Shown here: piece by piece, positions 1-10,830 of the stretch | How the letters are laid out: each line of letters begins with the position of its first letter | Numbering within the stretch: the stretch's first letter is position 1 | From: Fomitopsis serialis | Lineage: Eukaryota > Basidiomycota > Agaricomycetes > Polyporales > Fomitopsidaceae | Assembly (NCBI RefSeq): GCF_022376445.1 | Contig: NW_025954961.1 | Span: 1,302,001 to 1,366,000, forward strand | DNA: 64,000 nucleotides | Direction: 5' to 3' | Translations under genes and position numbers: made by a program | Notes under the pieces: generated by a model | Seen by the model: the letters and a program-made list of their open reading frames with translations, nothing else | Told to the model about the DNA's origin: nothing | The model's database searches: none

Positions 1-1224
1 ACCTCAGCAACGGTGTACCTCCAGAGCCATCCTCCTTCGCGGCGGGTACCAAGGTGCCCTCTCACGTCACGCGGTACTTCGCGGACGGCGAGCTCACGGA
101 TGACATCTTCTGCCGTATCTGGGCCCGCGGCGAGCCTATCGTGGTCACAGGTATGCTCCCGAAGTTCCACGTCAATTGGTCGCCAGAGTACTTCATCAGC
201 AAGTACGGCTCGCAGAGCTGTCTCATTCTGAGTGCCAGACGGACCAGAACCGGCGCGTGACGGTGGGCGAGTTCTTCTCCTGGTTCGGCAGGTATGAAGG
301 GCGCCGAGATTGCTGGAAGTTGAAGGTATTTCGGCGATGCGTCGGCCCTCGTGCGAAGCGCAGCTGACTCATGCGTCTTACAGGACTGGCCGCCATCAAC
401 GGATTTCCGCACTGCTTTCCCTGAGCTGTACGACGACTTCGCGAACGCGACGCCGGTGCCGAACTACGTGCGGCGAGATGGTGTTCTGAACCTTGCGTCG
501 CATTTCCCGGGCAATACAGTTGCTCCTGATCTGGGTAGGTACAGCTCCATTCGCGGAGGCGTCAGATTGAACGTGGCTTGCTAAATTGGCTACAGGGCCG
601 AAGATGTACAACGCGATGGCGTCCTTTGAGTCTAACGGCAGCAAGGGTTCGACGCGGCTACATATGGACATGGCTGATGCCGTGAACGTCATGCTCTATG
701 CCGCACCAACGCCGGATGGCCGCCCGGGATGCGCGGCGTGGGACCTCTTCAAGGCGGAGGATGCGACGAAGCTCCGGAAATACATGCGCAAGAAGTTCAA
801 GGGCCAGTTTCAGCACGACCCGATCCATTCTCAGCAGTTCTACTTGGATTCCGAGCTCCGGGAGGAGCTTTTCAAGGAATACGGCGTCAAGTCGCACCGC
901 GTCTTACAGAAGCCTGGTGAGGCCGTGTTCATCCCGGCCGGCTGTGCCCATCAGGTAAGTGTCCATTTCATTTTCATATCCGCGATGTCGATCGAACTCG
1001 GCTAATGGGTCTGACTGGCGAAGGTTTGCAACCTCGCGGATTGCATCAAGGTGGCCAGCGATTTCGTCAGCCCCGAGAACATCGAGCGGTGCGAGATGCT
1101 CACTCGCGAGTTCCGGGAACAAAATCAGTCTATGGCATGGAAGGAGGACGTGTTGCAGCTCCGCACGATGATGTGGTTTGCTTGGCTCTCGTGCACGCGT
1201 CAGGAGAAGGATGCAGATGCCTGA
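1..1224 (+). CDS. JmjC-domain histone lysine demethylase (KDM3/JHDM2-like), 5' truncated
   Basis: This is the C-terminal part of a nuclear Fe(II)/2-oxoglutarate-dependent demethylase; the N-terminus lies upstream of the window. The JmjC iron ligands are visible: HMD in 'RLHMDMADAVNVM' (His at 661-663, Asp at 667-669) and the distal His in 'AGCAHQV' (949-951). The 'DAVNVM' context is typical of KDM3-type enzymes. Introns fit at 326-383, 535-595 and 955-1023, and the stop is at 1222-1224. The frame breaks near 227: 'KYGSQSCLIL' continues as 'ECQTDQNRRVTVGEFFSWF' only if one base is restored (ctgag for ctggag). Family assignment is firm; substrate (H3K9 in known relatives) is inference. Confidence 0.85.
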
Positions 1225-2051
1225 ATACGGCCGGACTGTCAGTGTGTTTTGGTTATCGCTGTCATGCTGCTTTGCTCTCGAAGCCGACTACATTAAGTAC
1301 TACTTGCAATGCCCGCCACCTACTGTTACTTGTCGTCGTTGTCATCATTATAATCGCTTGGTAGCTTGTGTATTGATATCGGTATCGTTGTCTGCATCTG
1401 GTAGCTTGCTCGCGTCTGGTTAGTGGTAGCGTACACATATTGGAGACATACGAACAATACAACTCAAGATTATTGGATCGAGAATGATGTGACGTGCCGT
1501 CCGCGAACATTGATGCTCTCCTCAAGGTTAACGTTCTACTCCACTGCATACCACCGCGACGATCCTGCTCAATAGTGTTCACCCGATACGAGCCGATGTA
1601 TAACCGTTCTCGGACAATCTGCGTTCATTAGAAGGACCGCGGGCACAGTCTTCATGCCGTGGTAAATTTGTAAGTACCATCGGCGGCGCGGAATCGACAA
1701 AAGCGGTTCCACGAGTCTAGGAAGGGAATCAAGATGCTCATGGAAATAAGCTTATGTAGTTGACGGCCGTTACATACAAGAATAGCGGGCCCGGGCCTCT
1801 GCTACGGCGCATCCAATTGAGATAGCGTGGTACATCATGCATCAAGCCTGAGCAAGAAGGGACCGCTGCTCAGTCAGTGCTCCAATGAGCGAGCGAGCTG
1901 GGTCTAGCCGCACAAATCCCCCGCCAGTCGGATCCTGCGACAGTCGCAGTGCCGTGAGTGATGGTGTGAATGCCGGTCGGGAGAACATACCATACATATA
2001 TATTCACAAGGTTCGGACTGAGATGCAAAGGAACTGCGGGCCACCGTAACG
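1225..2051. other. intergenic, no gene seen
   Basis: This stretch lies between the convergent 3' ends of the JmjC gene and the P-loop ATPase gene. It should hold both 3' UTRs and terminators. No conserved motif, tRNA-like fold or repeat was recognised. Confidence 0.5.
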
Positions 2052-4413
2052 TCACGTCGGGACGACCAACACAGACGCGCCCCCGTCCTTGGTAACACGC
2101 AAGCGCGTCTTGATCAACACGCATTTGCGCCCGAATTGACGTAGTGTGCGAGTGGCACTGCCAGCGGTTGCCTTGGCGGACAGGTCTTGCGACATCCCGA
2201 GGCCAGAGGGAGCAAGCAGAATTGCTTGTCCGGTCTATCGGCAGATTGGCCGCGAAACGGATTTAGTTGAGGATCTACCGCAACCCAGACAGGCTACATT
2301 ACCTGCAAATTCACCACCTTGTCGAATGCTTCCTTGGTGTCGACGTCAGCCGATACATGCTTCGTGATATGCTCCCACCAAGCGGGGGAAGAGAAGCGAT
2401 GTAGTAGTGTGATGCTACAGAGATCCAATAGCACGGGCGGGACCACGGTGGGTTCTGTACCCCGACAACAATGGTTAGATGCCACACATCGCCGGACAAT
2501 GAAAGCGCAGATCCTACCCTGGGTACTGATTACGACACGCATGGCTTGATGCCGTTGCTGTCGTATGAGCGACAGGAGTTCCTGCGTCAGACCGCTTGTA
2601 ACTCTGTTGGGCGACAGGTACTGAAGTGTGAAGTCAACGGTCATTCTGGTTTTGGCTATGGCTTGATAGTCCTGCATGAAGTGGACCTTACTTTGTGCGC
2701 TTCATCGACGACCAAGACCTTCCCAGTGTCGACTTTGGCCCGGACGAATAACCGCGTGATTATCTCGAAGAATCCGCAGGCAGATGCGGGGTCAACGAAA
2801 GGGTCAGACAAATCAATAATCGTCAACTGGCCTGCCGCGAACCGCGCAGGAGCTGCCCGCTGCTCCCCCAGAGATCGTTTGTCTAGGAACGCTTCGAGCA
2901 GCGCCATACGCTGCTCCAGGCCAGCACGCTGAGCAGGATTGAATTTCGACTTCCGCTTCTCGAGCTCCTCCTTGAATGCTTGATATGTGTAGTTCTCACC
3001 AAGATCACGTAGAATTGACTGGACAACGCACATGTTAGTGATGATCCTTGCCCAATGGCTGAAACAAGGACACACCAAGACGGTCTGCATGTACAATGGT
3101 ACGTGGTCGGACTGCCCAATTGCCATCATAGACAAGAAGGCTCGGGCATCCAGCTCTTCCTTGCTGAATAACAGAGGCTCCACAGTGATAGAATCGCCGA
3201 GCGGAGCATACACGCCCCGCATAGTCTTCAACGAAGACTTGGACACGTACACTCGAACACGCGGTGTTTCTATGCTGGGATCTGCCGCTGGCAAGCCTAC
3301 CCACGCAGCCTCGCACGGCTGTGAACATGGCCCGCCCTCACCGAAATGGAGGACAAGGCCAGCGAGAGGCTTCGTAATGGTACCAATGCGGGGACAGGCA
3401 GGTACCATATTCTCCAACATCACTGAGACTGTGTGAGACTTTCCAGAGCCTTGTACCCCGCACACGACGGCGGAGAATGGCGTGTTCTGTGGAGGCAAGT
3501 ATCAGTATCCCATGACACCTACGCATGGAGGGTAGGGGGTTACTGTGTTCAAGTAAATCCTCTCGTCCTGAGATTCATCAATTGCGCAGGTACCCTTTTT
3601 ATCACTGTCATGATCCTATTCAGCCATGCCCCCCTTTTGCCATGAAACCGATGGAACTCAACTAGATTTCCACCACAGATCCCAATAGTCCTCGCTGAGG
3701 AAAGCTCGCACGACCTCCGGTCGCCTTGTAAGCTTCCCTGGTCATGATAGGAGCCGTGCGTAGCTCATGATCACTCGAGTCACGGTGGTCGAGCTTCACA
3801 TGGGAGAGGAGCTGACGCTCATCCTATAAAAGGATAATATATTGCCAAATTCGAGACCGATGAGTGATGTCCATACTCACTGGCAACTGCGTATCGACTT
3901 ACTTGATCATCTGATTCATCATCGACGACAATCGCGACCGAACAGGAGGTGGCTACAGTTGACTGTGTAGACGTTGCAGACCCGCTTAATAGGTCAGACA
4001 CTTCATCCATGCCTGACTATATGCTCAGGCTCAATCAGCGAAGGATCGAAGTTGAAGCCACTTCAAAGAAAGCCGAGAAACGTACGTCGCGAGGATTATT
4101 CTTCACGTCCATGAGGTTGCTACAATGCATAACTAAGTCAGCAGCGTTTCGAAAGCGAGTAGTCACAAAGGGCGTGAATCTGTGCTGAAGAACCAAATGG
4201 CGCATTTTATAGGTCAACGCACCTCGCTTTCTGACTCAACTGAATGCGCTTCGAGGGCGGGCGACATGCGTCTTCCGGTGAATCGCTTCGCGCACGCTTC
4301 ATCGCAACGTGTAGCACAGGTTTCGCGACTGCAAGAGAGTGGTCGTCAGACTCTGAACCCGAGCCTAGGTCAATATATGTCAGACGGGAGTCAAAAGACC
4401 GCAATCTTGCCAT
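2052..4413 (-). CDS. P-loop NTPase of a fungal family with acidic N-terminal tail, multi-exon
   Basis: The core reads through several introns. Walker A is 'GVQGSGKSHT' and Walker B is 'VLVVDEAHK', followed by 'LLSLIRQQRHQAMRVVIST', the sensor-like 'TQEP', and a C-terminal 'GQAILLAPSGL'. Clear introns are 2621-2691 and 3019-3075; the latter is 57 nt and in frame. An upstream exon 'DERIYLNTNTPFSAVVCGV' joins the Walker A exon. Before it, 'RRPEVVRAFLSEDYWDLW' and an acidic region ('VVDDESDDQ') can be spliced in frame. The first coding-like exon (about 4217-4521) carries 'SESDDES' and a basic, NLS-like 'KRARSDSP'; its first in-frame ATG is at 4413. ATP binding is secure; the role is unknown. HerA/FtsK-like affinity is only a guess from motif spacing. 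The 5' end is uncertain. Confidence 0.6.
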
Positions 4414-5018
4414 ACTGGTTGATTGCTCGAACTCGAGGCTCTCGTCGTCCGATTCAGACGCTGTAGTATGTACCAATCGTGGTGAGATGATAACTCGAGT
4501 GGTGTGCAAGGCTACATACACTGGTAATCGCTCGTACCATACGAGCTCATGTTGATCCGAAGAACGGTCCCGCAGGCCTCGCGGTCCTAAGTGGCACTAG
4601 CCTGTCCTGCTGAGAAAATAGCCTCCTTCAAAAGGGAAAAGCGTACTCGATGATGGACGGCTGCGTCTTCAGCTTCAACATGAATGACCGCGATTCTCAA
4701 CGGTAGCTCCCGTCTCGTCGTCCTCTGCGGACCTCAGCCGCTGACTCCTTCGACTTACTGAATAGAAAACCCGGGCTGAATCCACTGGATCCAGATAAGG
4801 GCACAGTTGACAAGCCTAGGATAGAATCACCGCGACAGCGAACACAAGTAAGTCACCGTCAGCCCGGTGGCGCCGTAGGCGAAGAGCCCGACTTGCCACG
4901 ACGCGTCTTGGGCACGTGGCCGCGTTTCTGTTTGCGAAGCCGCCGCGCTTACTTTTTCCAGCCACTGCTCTTCTCATTCTCGCTCTGTTCTCGCTCGTCT
5001 CGCCTTGGCTTTCTTGCG
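4414..5018. other. divergent upstream region of ATPase and RRP8 genes
   Basis: The part from 4414 to about 4521 is still open and coding-like on the minus strand. The rest is the presumed shared promoter. No TATA box or known element was recognised, and there is one ACGCGT hexamer near 4900. Confidence 0.4.
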
Positions 5019-6486
5019 ATGCCGCTGTTTGATGTCCCAGGTTGGACTGTGCCTGATGCACCGGTCTCGATGTCGCAGAATGCCAAAAAGCGCAAGCGAC
5101 CCTCAGATAGCGATGCTAAGCTTGAAACCGCGCACATTAACTTTGAGAAGCTCATGGAGAAACTGGAGGCAAGCAATGCTACTTCTCGGCCGGACAAGAA
5201 GCAGAAGATCAAGGAAAAGAAGAGCAGGAAAGGTGCAGCCGGCTTAGTGAGCTCTACAAAACCACCTCGAGTGGAGGGTAGCGGTGTAGGCAAGAAGGGC
5301 AAGAAGGATAAACGGGAGCAGAAGGCTAGGGGAGAGGAGGCCCGAGCCTCTGAGTCGAAGGTTACGGGCTCCGAGCAGCAGAGGTCTGCCGTCCGCTCTG
5401 ATTACGCATCTCCAAAGAGAACGATCAAGACCAAGCAGCGCGATAATCCTACGTCGCCGATCGCCCATGGGGATGTTGCGGGTCCCAGCAAGCAGCAAGA
5501 CCAGCAACAGCAGAAGTTGACTAAGCTCCAAGCTGGACTGAAGAATAGCCTAGATGGTGCACGCTTCCGGTGCGGATTGCCTAACATATATCATAATTAC
5601 GTACTCATACTATCTCAAGGTGGATTAATGAGGTCCTGTACAAGTCCGACAGTGAACATGCGCACGATATGATGCGTGAGAATCCTAAGGTTTACGAGGA
5701 GGTGAGTCGCAGCAGTGGTTGAGACAAACTTGTCTCATTAGTCGAATATGCACCCTACAGTATCATACAGGGTTTCGACACCAAGTCCAATCATGGCCAA
5801 CTAATCCCGTGGCCCACTACACCTCCGACTGTCCGCATACCCGGCCAAGACGTCATCGCAGATCTTGGGTGTGGCGACGCAGCGCTCGCTCGTGCGCTTG
5901 TGCCAAAGGGTTTCACCGTCCTGTCCTTCGACCTCGTATCAAACGACGCATACGTCATTGAGGCGGATACATGTGGACGACTCCCGCTACCTGGGTCGGA
6001 GGAACAAGACGAGGCAGTGGAGACGCTGTTAACGAAGGCCGAGCCGGCGTGGTCGACGTCGTGGTCTGTGCTCTGAGTTTGATGGGCACGAACTGGCCTA
6101 ATAGCATCCGCGAGGCGTGGCGCGTTCTCCGACCAAAGTAAGCAAGGTCTCGCCATAGAAAAACACGCCGTGAGCTTGCTCATCGCCTGGATGTTTACGC
6201 AGCGGCGAACTGAAGATAGCGGAGGTGGCGAGCCGATTTACCAACCAAGACGAGTTTGTCTCATACATATGTTCATTTGGCTTCCGTCTAAAGACGAAGG
6301 TATGTCTTCCCGTCCTACTTATTATTGCCGAGTGACGACAGGTTACTCTCATAGGATGACAGCAACACACATTTCACTCTATTCGATTTCAAAAGGGTGG
6401 CACGGAAGTCCAAGGGGGAGAAGGAATGGGAGAAGTTACTATGCCGCGGCAGTATTCTGAAGCCATGTGAATACAAACGGAGATGA
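5019..6486 (+). CDS. RRP8: ribosomal RNA-processing protein 8, 25S rRNA m1A methyltransferase
   Basis: RRP8 is a nucleolar SAM-dependent enzyme that methylates an adenine of large-subunit rRNA. The N-terminal ~170 residues are lysine-rich and disordered, with runs such as 'KKGKKDKREQKA', as in the family. The catalytic half follows through introns: 'LKNSLDGARFRWINEVLYKS', 'YHTGFRHQVQSWPTNPV', SAM motif I 'VIADLGCGDA', motif 'LSFDLVS', 'VVCALSLMGTNW', 'ELKIAEVASRF' and C-terminal 'HFTLFDFKR'. Start chosen at the ATG opening 'MPLFDVPGW', which sets the long frame of exon 1 (5019-5569). The frame breaks somewhere in 5990-6045, between 'RLPLPG' and 'VVDVVVCALS'; no splice pair repairs it, so a one-base sequence error is likely. 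Confidence 0.88.
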
Positions 6487-6801
6487 CCGTGGCAGGCTGG
6501 TGTCTCTGTTCCAGAAACGTGGCACATTAGGAGCATTCTCGAGGAGCATTCTGACCTCATGTTGATTCAGTCCCTGCAGGTGTCACGGCCCACATCCTTG
6601 ACCACCCTAGAACTGTAAAGCAAACCTCGTTACAAACAGACTGCCAAACGTTAAGGACATGCCATTCTGACTGTCAATACAACTCAGATAATGTCTACTC
6701 GGTACAACACCGAATCACCAGGGCCGCCCGTCACTACCGCTCTGCGAGGCAACTGCAAGGTACGATGCCACCCTTCGGCGTCCTTGACTAATCATCCTCA
6801 T
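6487..6801. other. short intergenic region between convergent genes
   Basis: This is 315 bp between the stop codons of RRP8 and the first oxidoreductase. It presumably holds the two 3' ends. Nothing else was recognised. Confidence 0.5.
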
Positions 6802-8267
6802 CTACTCGTCGTCGATATTAACCGTTCGCGCCTCGCGCGCACTCTGATACGCAGCCTCGATGATCTCGATCACCTCCGCTGACTCCTCCCATTTGACCTG
6901 TGCCTCTTTGCCTTCGCGGATCACCTCTGCGAGGTTCACGAACAATGCGCCATAATTTCCCCTTTCCGCCGTAGGCCACCTATTTCAAGAAGCGGGAGCG
7001 CCCTTGGTCAGATCAAAGCCGTGCTCCCGTGTTTGTTACCTAGCTGACGTGAATGAATAGACGTACGTGGATCTCACGACCTCAACTTCTCCTGGCTCGC
7101 CGCCCAGATTCTCCAGCGTCCCCCAGAGTGTCTCAGGCTCGGCCCCGTACATCGGATCCTTTACGATGTCCGCGGGGTCCTTGTATGATTTGAGCTGTTG
7201 CTCCTGGACGTCAAGCCCGGTCTTGATATACGTGCCCGTGGTTCCCCGAACGACATAGCGCGTTTGCGCTGAGCGCACAGAGAGGATGTGCGATCGTAAG
7301 ACGGCTTTGAAGGACGTAGGCTCGTGGCCTGTGCGCCCAGGGCGTGGCGGGTAGTGCAGCACGATCGTGAACTGGACAGTGAGACGTTCATCCGCATTAG
7401 TATAACTAATTGTGCACACAGGCCTGCTCGGTGGCCCATGGTTCGCATGGCGCACACTCACACAGTCATCCACCTCTGCACTGCCAATTCCCCTGATGTT
7501 CTCGATGAACGCAGTGACCTTCGCTGGTGGTCCGAAGAGGACGAGCGCCTGGTCTATGAGGTGCGAGCCAAGGTCGTAAGTCAGCCCCGTGCCGGGAGAT
7601 GGTATGTCCTTCCAGCTGTTCTTTGCCGTGGTCCTATAGCGGTCGTATCTGCCACATAAGATAATGGATCACTACGTGGATTGAATGGAAGGCGAGAGTC
7701 ACCAACCGTGATTCAAACTCGACGAGCGTGCCTAATGACTTCGGGTGATCTGCCGGGAGCTTGAGTAATTGACACAGCGCCAGGAAGTCGGCGTTGAAAC
7801 GACAGTTCTGGTACGGATAGAGGACGAGTCCCCTTTTCTTTGCAAGTTCCTGTAATTCTCTGGCCTCCGATGCAGTTGCCGTGACGGGCTTGTCCACTAG
7901 CACTGTCACATCATTAGACCCTCTCAGTGAGGGTTTCCTATGTGAAGGACATATTCAAGCCTACCATGTTTTCCCGATTCCAATGCTTGCTTTGTGAAAT
8001 CGAAGTGGGTATAGTTCGGCGTCGTCACAATAACCAATTCGATTTCAGGGTCCTCCAATAGCTCTCCGTATGTCCTGTAGACCTTCACGCCCGCCGCAAT
8101 ATCTGCACCAAAGCGCTGCAGCAGTTTACCCCCAGGTATCGAGGGGTCTCTTTCGACGACTGCTTGCAAGATGAAATACCGCGGTAAAGCCAGTATGAAG
8201 GGTATATGGAAGGTCATTCCACCGAACCCTACTCCTACTACACCTGTCTTGATTGGTCGAAGTGGCA
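6802..8267 (-). CDS. Gfo/Idh/MocA-family NAD(P)-dependent oxidoreductase, copy 1
   Basis: The N-terminal Rossmann fold starts at 'IKTGVVGVGFGGMTFHIPF' with the glycine-rich dinucleotide motif. The family signature lysine is in 'VLVDKPVTATASEA'. The C-terminal substrate domain includes 'GLTYDLGSHLIDQALVLFG' and 'RYVVRGTTGTY'. Five exons are separated by short introns, and the last ends 'AREARTVNIDDE' with stop at 6802-6804. Start taken at the ATG at 8267; the open frame runs on upstream without a clear ATG. Members act on sugars, polyols or dihydrodiols; the substrate here cannot be told. It is a close paralogue of the next gene, in the same orientation, with exon structure conserved. No frame break was found. 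Confidence 0.88.
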
Positions 8268-8554
8268 TTGGTCTTCCAGGTTGGGTACGGTATGAGCAAC
8301 CTGGCTTATGGCTAGGGACGGGATCCTGGACTACTTGCACCGTGGGAGCAGATGTTGAAGAAGCAGCCAATTCGAAGCAGGCACGAGTCTCGGAAAGTTG
8401 CTAGTCCATGTTTATAGCAAAGTTAATCCATGTCGCGCGATGATATACAGCATCCGCGCAGGGTCACATAGTACACTTCGGTTCATTACTTCTCTTCGCG
8501 TATGCCGCCGCTTTAATTACTAGCCACCCATGATGCACCAATGCGTGGGCTGCC

Positions 8555-10185
8555 TCACGGCCGCGGAGGCACCGTGATCGTGCGTCCTTCACGCGCACTC
8601 TCGTACGCAAGCTCGATGATCTCAAGGACTTCCGCCGACTCGGCCCACTTCACCGCCTGTTCTTTGCCTTCGCGAATGGTCTTCGCAAGGTCCTCAAAAA
8701 GGGCCGCGTAGTTACCGCGCTCAGTAGACGGCCATCTGCGTACATGGTTAGACTCTGTGAAAGGGAAGCATCTAAGAACGCACGTAGATTTCACGATCTT
8801 GTCGCCTGTCGTGAGGTTCTCTAACGTCCCCCAGATACTCTCCGGCTCCACACCGTAGGATTCGGATACTGTTATCTGAGCAGGGTCCGGGATGACCTTG
8901 AGCTGGTCTTCTTGAACGTCCACGCCGAATTTGGTATATGTCCCCTGCAGCCCACGGACGACGTACCGCACTTGCGGCGAACGTACGGATAGGATGTGTC
9001 CTCGTAGGATGGCTGTAAATGATGTTGGCTGTAGACCGGTGCCTGCCTTGCGCGGCGGGTAGTGAAGGAAGATTGTGAACTGTAAGCAGGTCTGTCCGTT
9101 AATATTGATTATTGCAATGGCAGTAAGAGAAAATGTTTGAAATAAGAGCTAGCGGCTGAACTTGAAGCGTCACGTCCTACTATGCATAGGATGTGTAGAA
9201 CAAACTTTGTCAACAGTCCGATGTCATGTCAGGCCGACCCTGATACACAGTGTTCGGCGAAGCTCTCAGAGCTGTTACGTCAACCACATGGTCGTAATCA
9301 ATCTCTGTCATCTGGCAATTGGGTGCAAGCACTCAAAGAAGGGAATCGTGGCGTGGAGAGCCCAATGTAAATGCGCGTACTCACGCAGTCGTCCACCTCC
9401 TTATGCCCGATCCCTCTTATGTTTTCGATCATTGCAGTAACCGCCTTCGGGCGCCCAAACAGCACCAGAGACTGATCGATAGTATGGGCGCCCAGGTCGT
9501 ATGTCAGGCCATTGGCAGGAATTGGTAGATCCTTCCATGTGCCCTTGAGTGCTGCGCGATAACGATCAAACCTACACGGCAGTCCTTAGTATTCGTACTA
9601 TTACTTACTAAGCACGCAGCATAGCCTACCTGGATTCAAATTCCACGAGCGTCCCCAACGACTTCGGGTCTGACGGTGGGAGGTCCAATAGCTTGCGGAG
9701 CGCCAGGAAATCCGAGTCCCAACGCCGATTCTGGAACGGATATAGAACGACCCCCTTCGTTTTCGCGAGCTCTCCTAATTCGTAGGCTTGCTGGGCGGTT
9801 GCTGTAACCGGCTTGTCAACGAGCACTATCGTTCTGACAATTCAATTCTCGTTTATCATCCAGAAGGCCGTTACTCACCATGCTTCTCAGCTTCCAGCGC
9901 CTGCTTTGCAAGCGCGTAGTGCGTCTCGCTTGGGGTGCTGATAAAAATGAGCTCGACTTCTGGGTCGCTCAACACCTCGTCGTAGCTCCGGTAGATCTTG
10001 ACGTTCTTCGCCGACTCAGCGCCAAATCGCGCGCCGAGCTTTCCACCGGGCAACGTGGGATTGCGCTCAAGCACGGCATGCAGTGTGAAATACTGGGGCA
10101 GCGCAAGGACAAACGGGATGTGGAAGGTCAGTCCACCAAGCCCGACACCGAGCACAGCCGACTTGATGGGCTTGAACGAGGCCAT
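8555..10185 (-). CDS. Gfo/Idh/MocA-family NAD(P)-dependent oxidoreductase, copy 2
   Basis: This has the same domain order as copy 1: Rossmann motif 'AVLGVGLGGLTFHIPFVLA', active-site lysine in 'VLVDKPVTATAQQA', then 'GLTYDLGAHTIDQSLVLFG', 'RYVVRGLQGTYTKFGVDV' and C-terminal 'WPSTERGNYAALF', ending 'TITVPPRP'. The start at 10185 opens 'MASFKPIKSAVLGVG', the usual family N-terminus. Intron positions match copy 1 (after 'EKH', after 'EFESR', after 'EVDD', after 'VKST'). The two genes are a head-to-tail tandem duplication separated by 287 bp. Residue differences in most blocks argue that the duplication is old and both copies are maintained. Confidence 0.9.
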
Positions 10186-10830
10186 GTCTCTGAGAGTCGT
10201 TGTCGAGGGCACAGAGGGAGAGCGGAGAAATGCAGTGTGGACACAGAATATCGAACGCTGAAGATACTTATACCGACGTTCGACGCACGGCCAGATCGGG
10301 CCGCACAATGGGAACCCATCCCCTTTCGACACTGGCAGCTTCAATCAGCAGGTCGTCCATGGCGTGGAACGGAGCCCCGACGACGATCTCGTGGTGACTC
10401 GGAGCACTATGGTAAACTGGGAGTATGTCCGGTTCTGTGATCGTCGAGTCCGTGCCAGTGTTCGCGTCGACCCCGACTCTAGCCGAGTTTCCAAGCTTCC
10501 TTCTAGCGATGTCGATGTTCCCCTTGCACGCTGGGCGCGAACTGCGCACGTTGTATCTCATGGCCCGCGTGCCACTGAAGTATGCCGTACGATAAATTAG
10601 TGGGGACCTGCAACCGCAACAACGTATCGCAGATTTTCTTGGGATTTTCCAGAACCGTGCAACTCGCGATCTGGAACTGATGCGGAGAGCGGGAAGTCCG
10701 ATCGATCGAGATCGCGTAGAGGACAGGCGTCGGGAGACCACGTGCTGTGTCGCCATCCTCGCCTCATCGTCCACCCACAAAATGACCAAAATATACTTCT
10801 CCTCCGCCCCGTCCATTGTCTCCTGCAAAA
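10186..10830. other. divergent promoter region of oxidoreductase 2 and MET10
   Basis: These 645 bp lie between two divergently transcribed start codons. Apart from a CACGTG box listed separately, no conserved element was recognised. A long minus-strand open frame crosses this region but shows no coding character. Confidence 0.55.
10739..10744. promoter_or_regulatory. CACGTG E-box upstream of MET10
   Basis: The palindrome CACGTG sits 87 bp before the MET10 ATG. In yeast, Cbf1 binds this sequence at sulfur-assimilation genes together with Met4. Whether a Cbf1 orthologue uses it here is inference. Confidence 0.4.
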
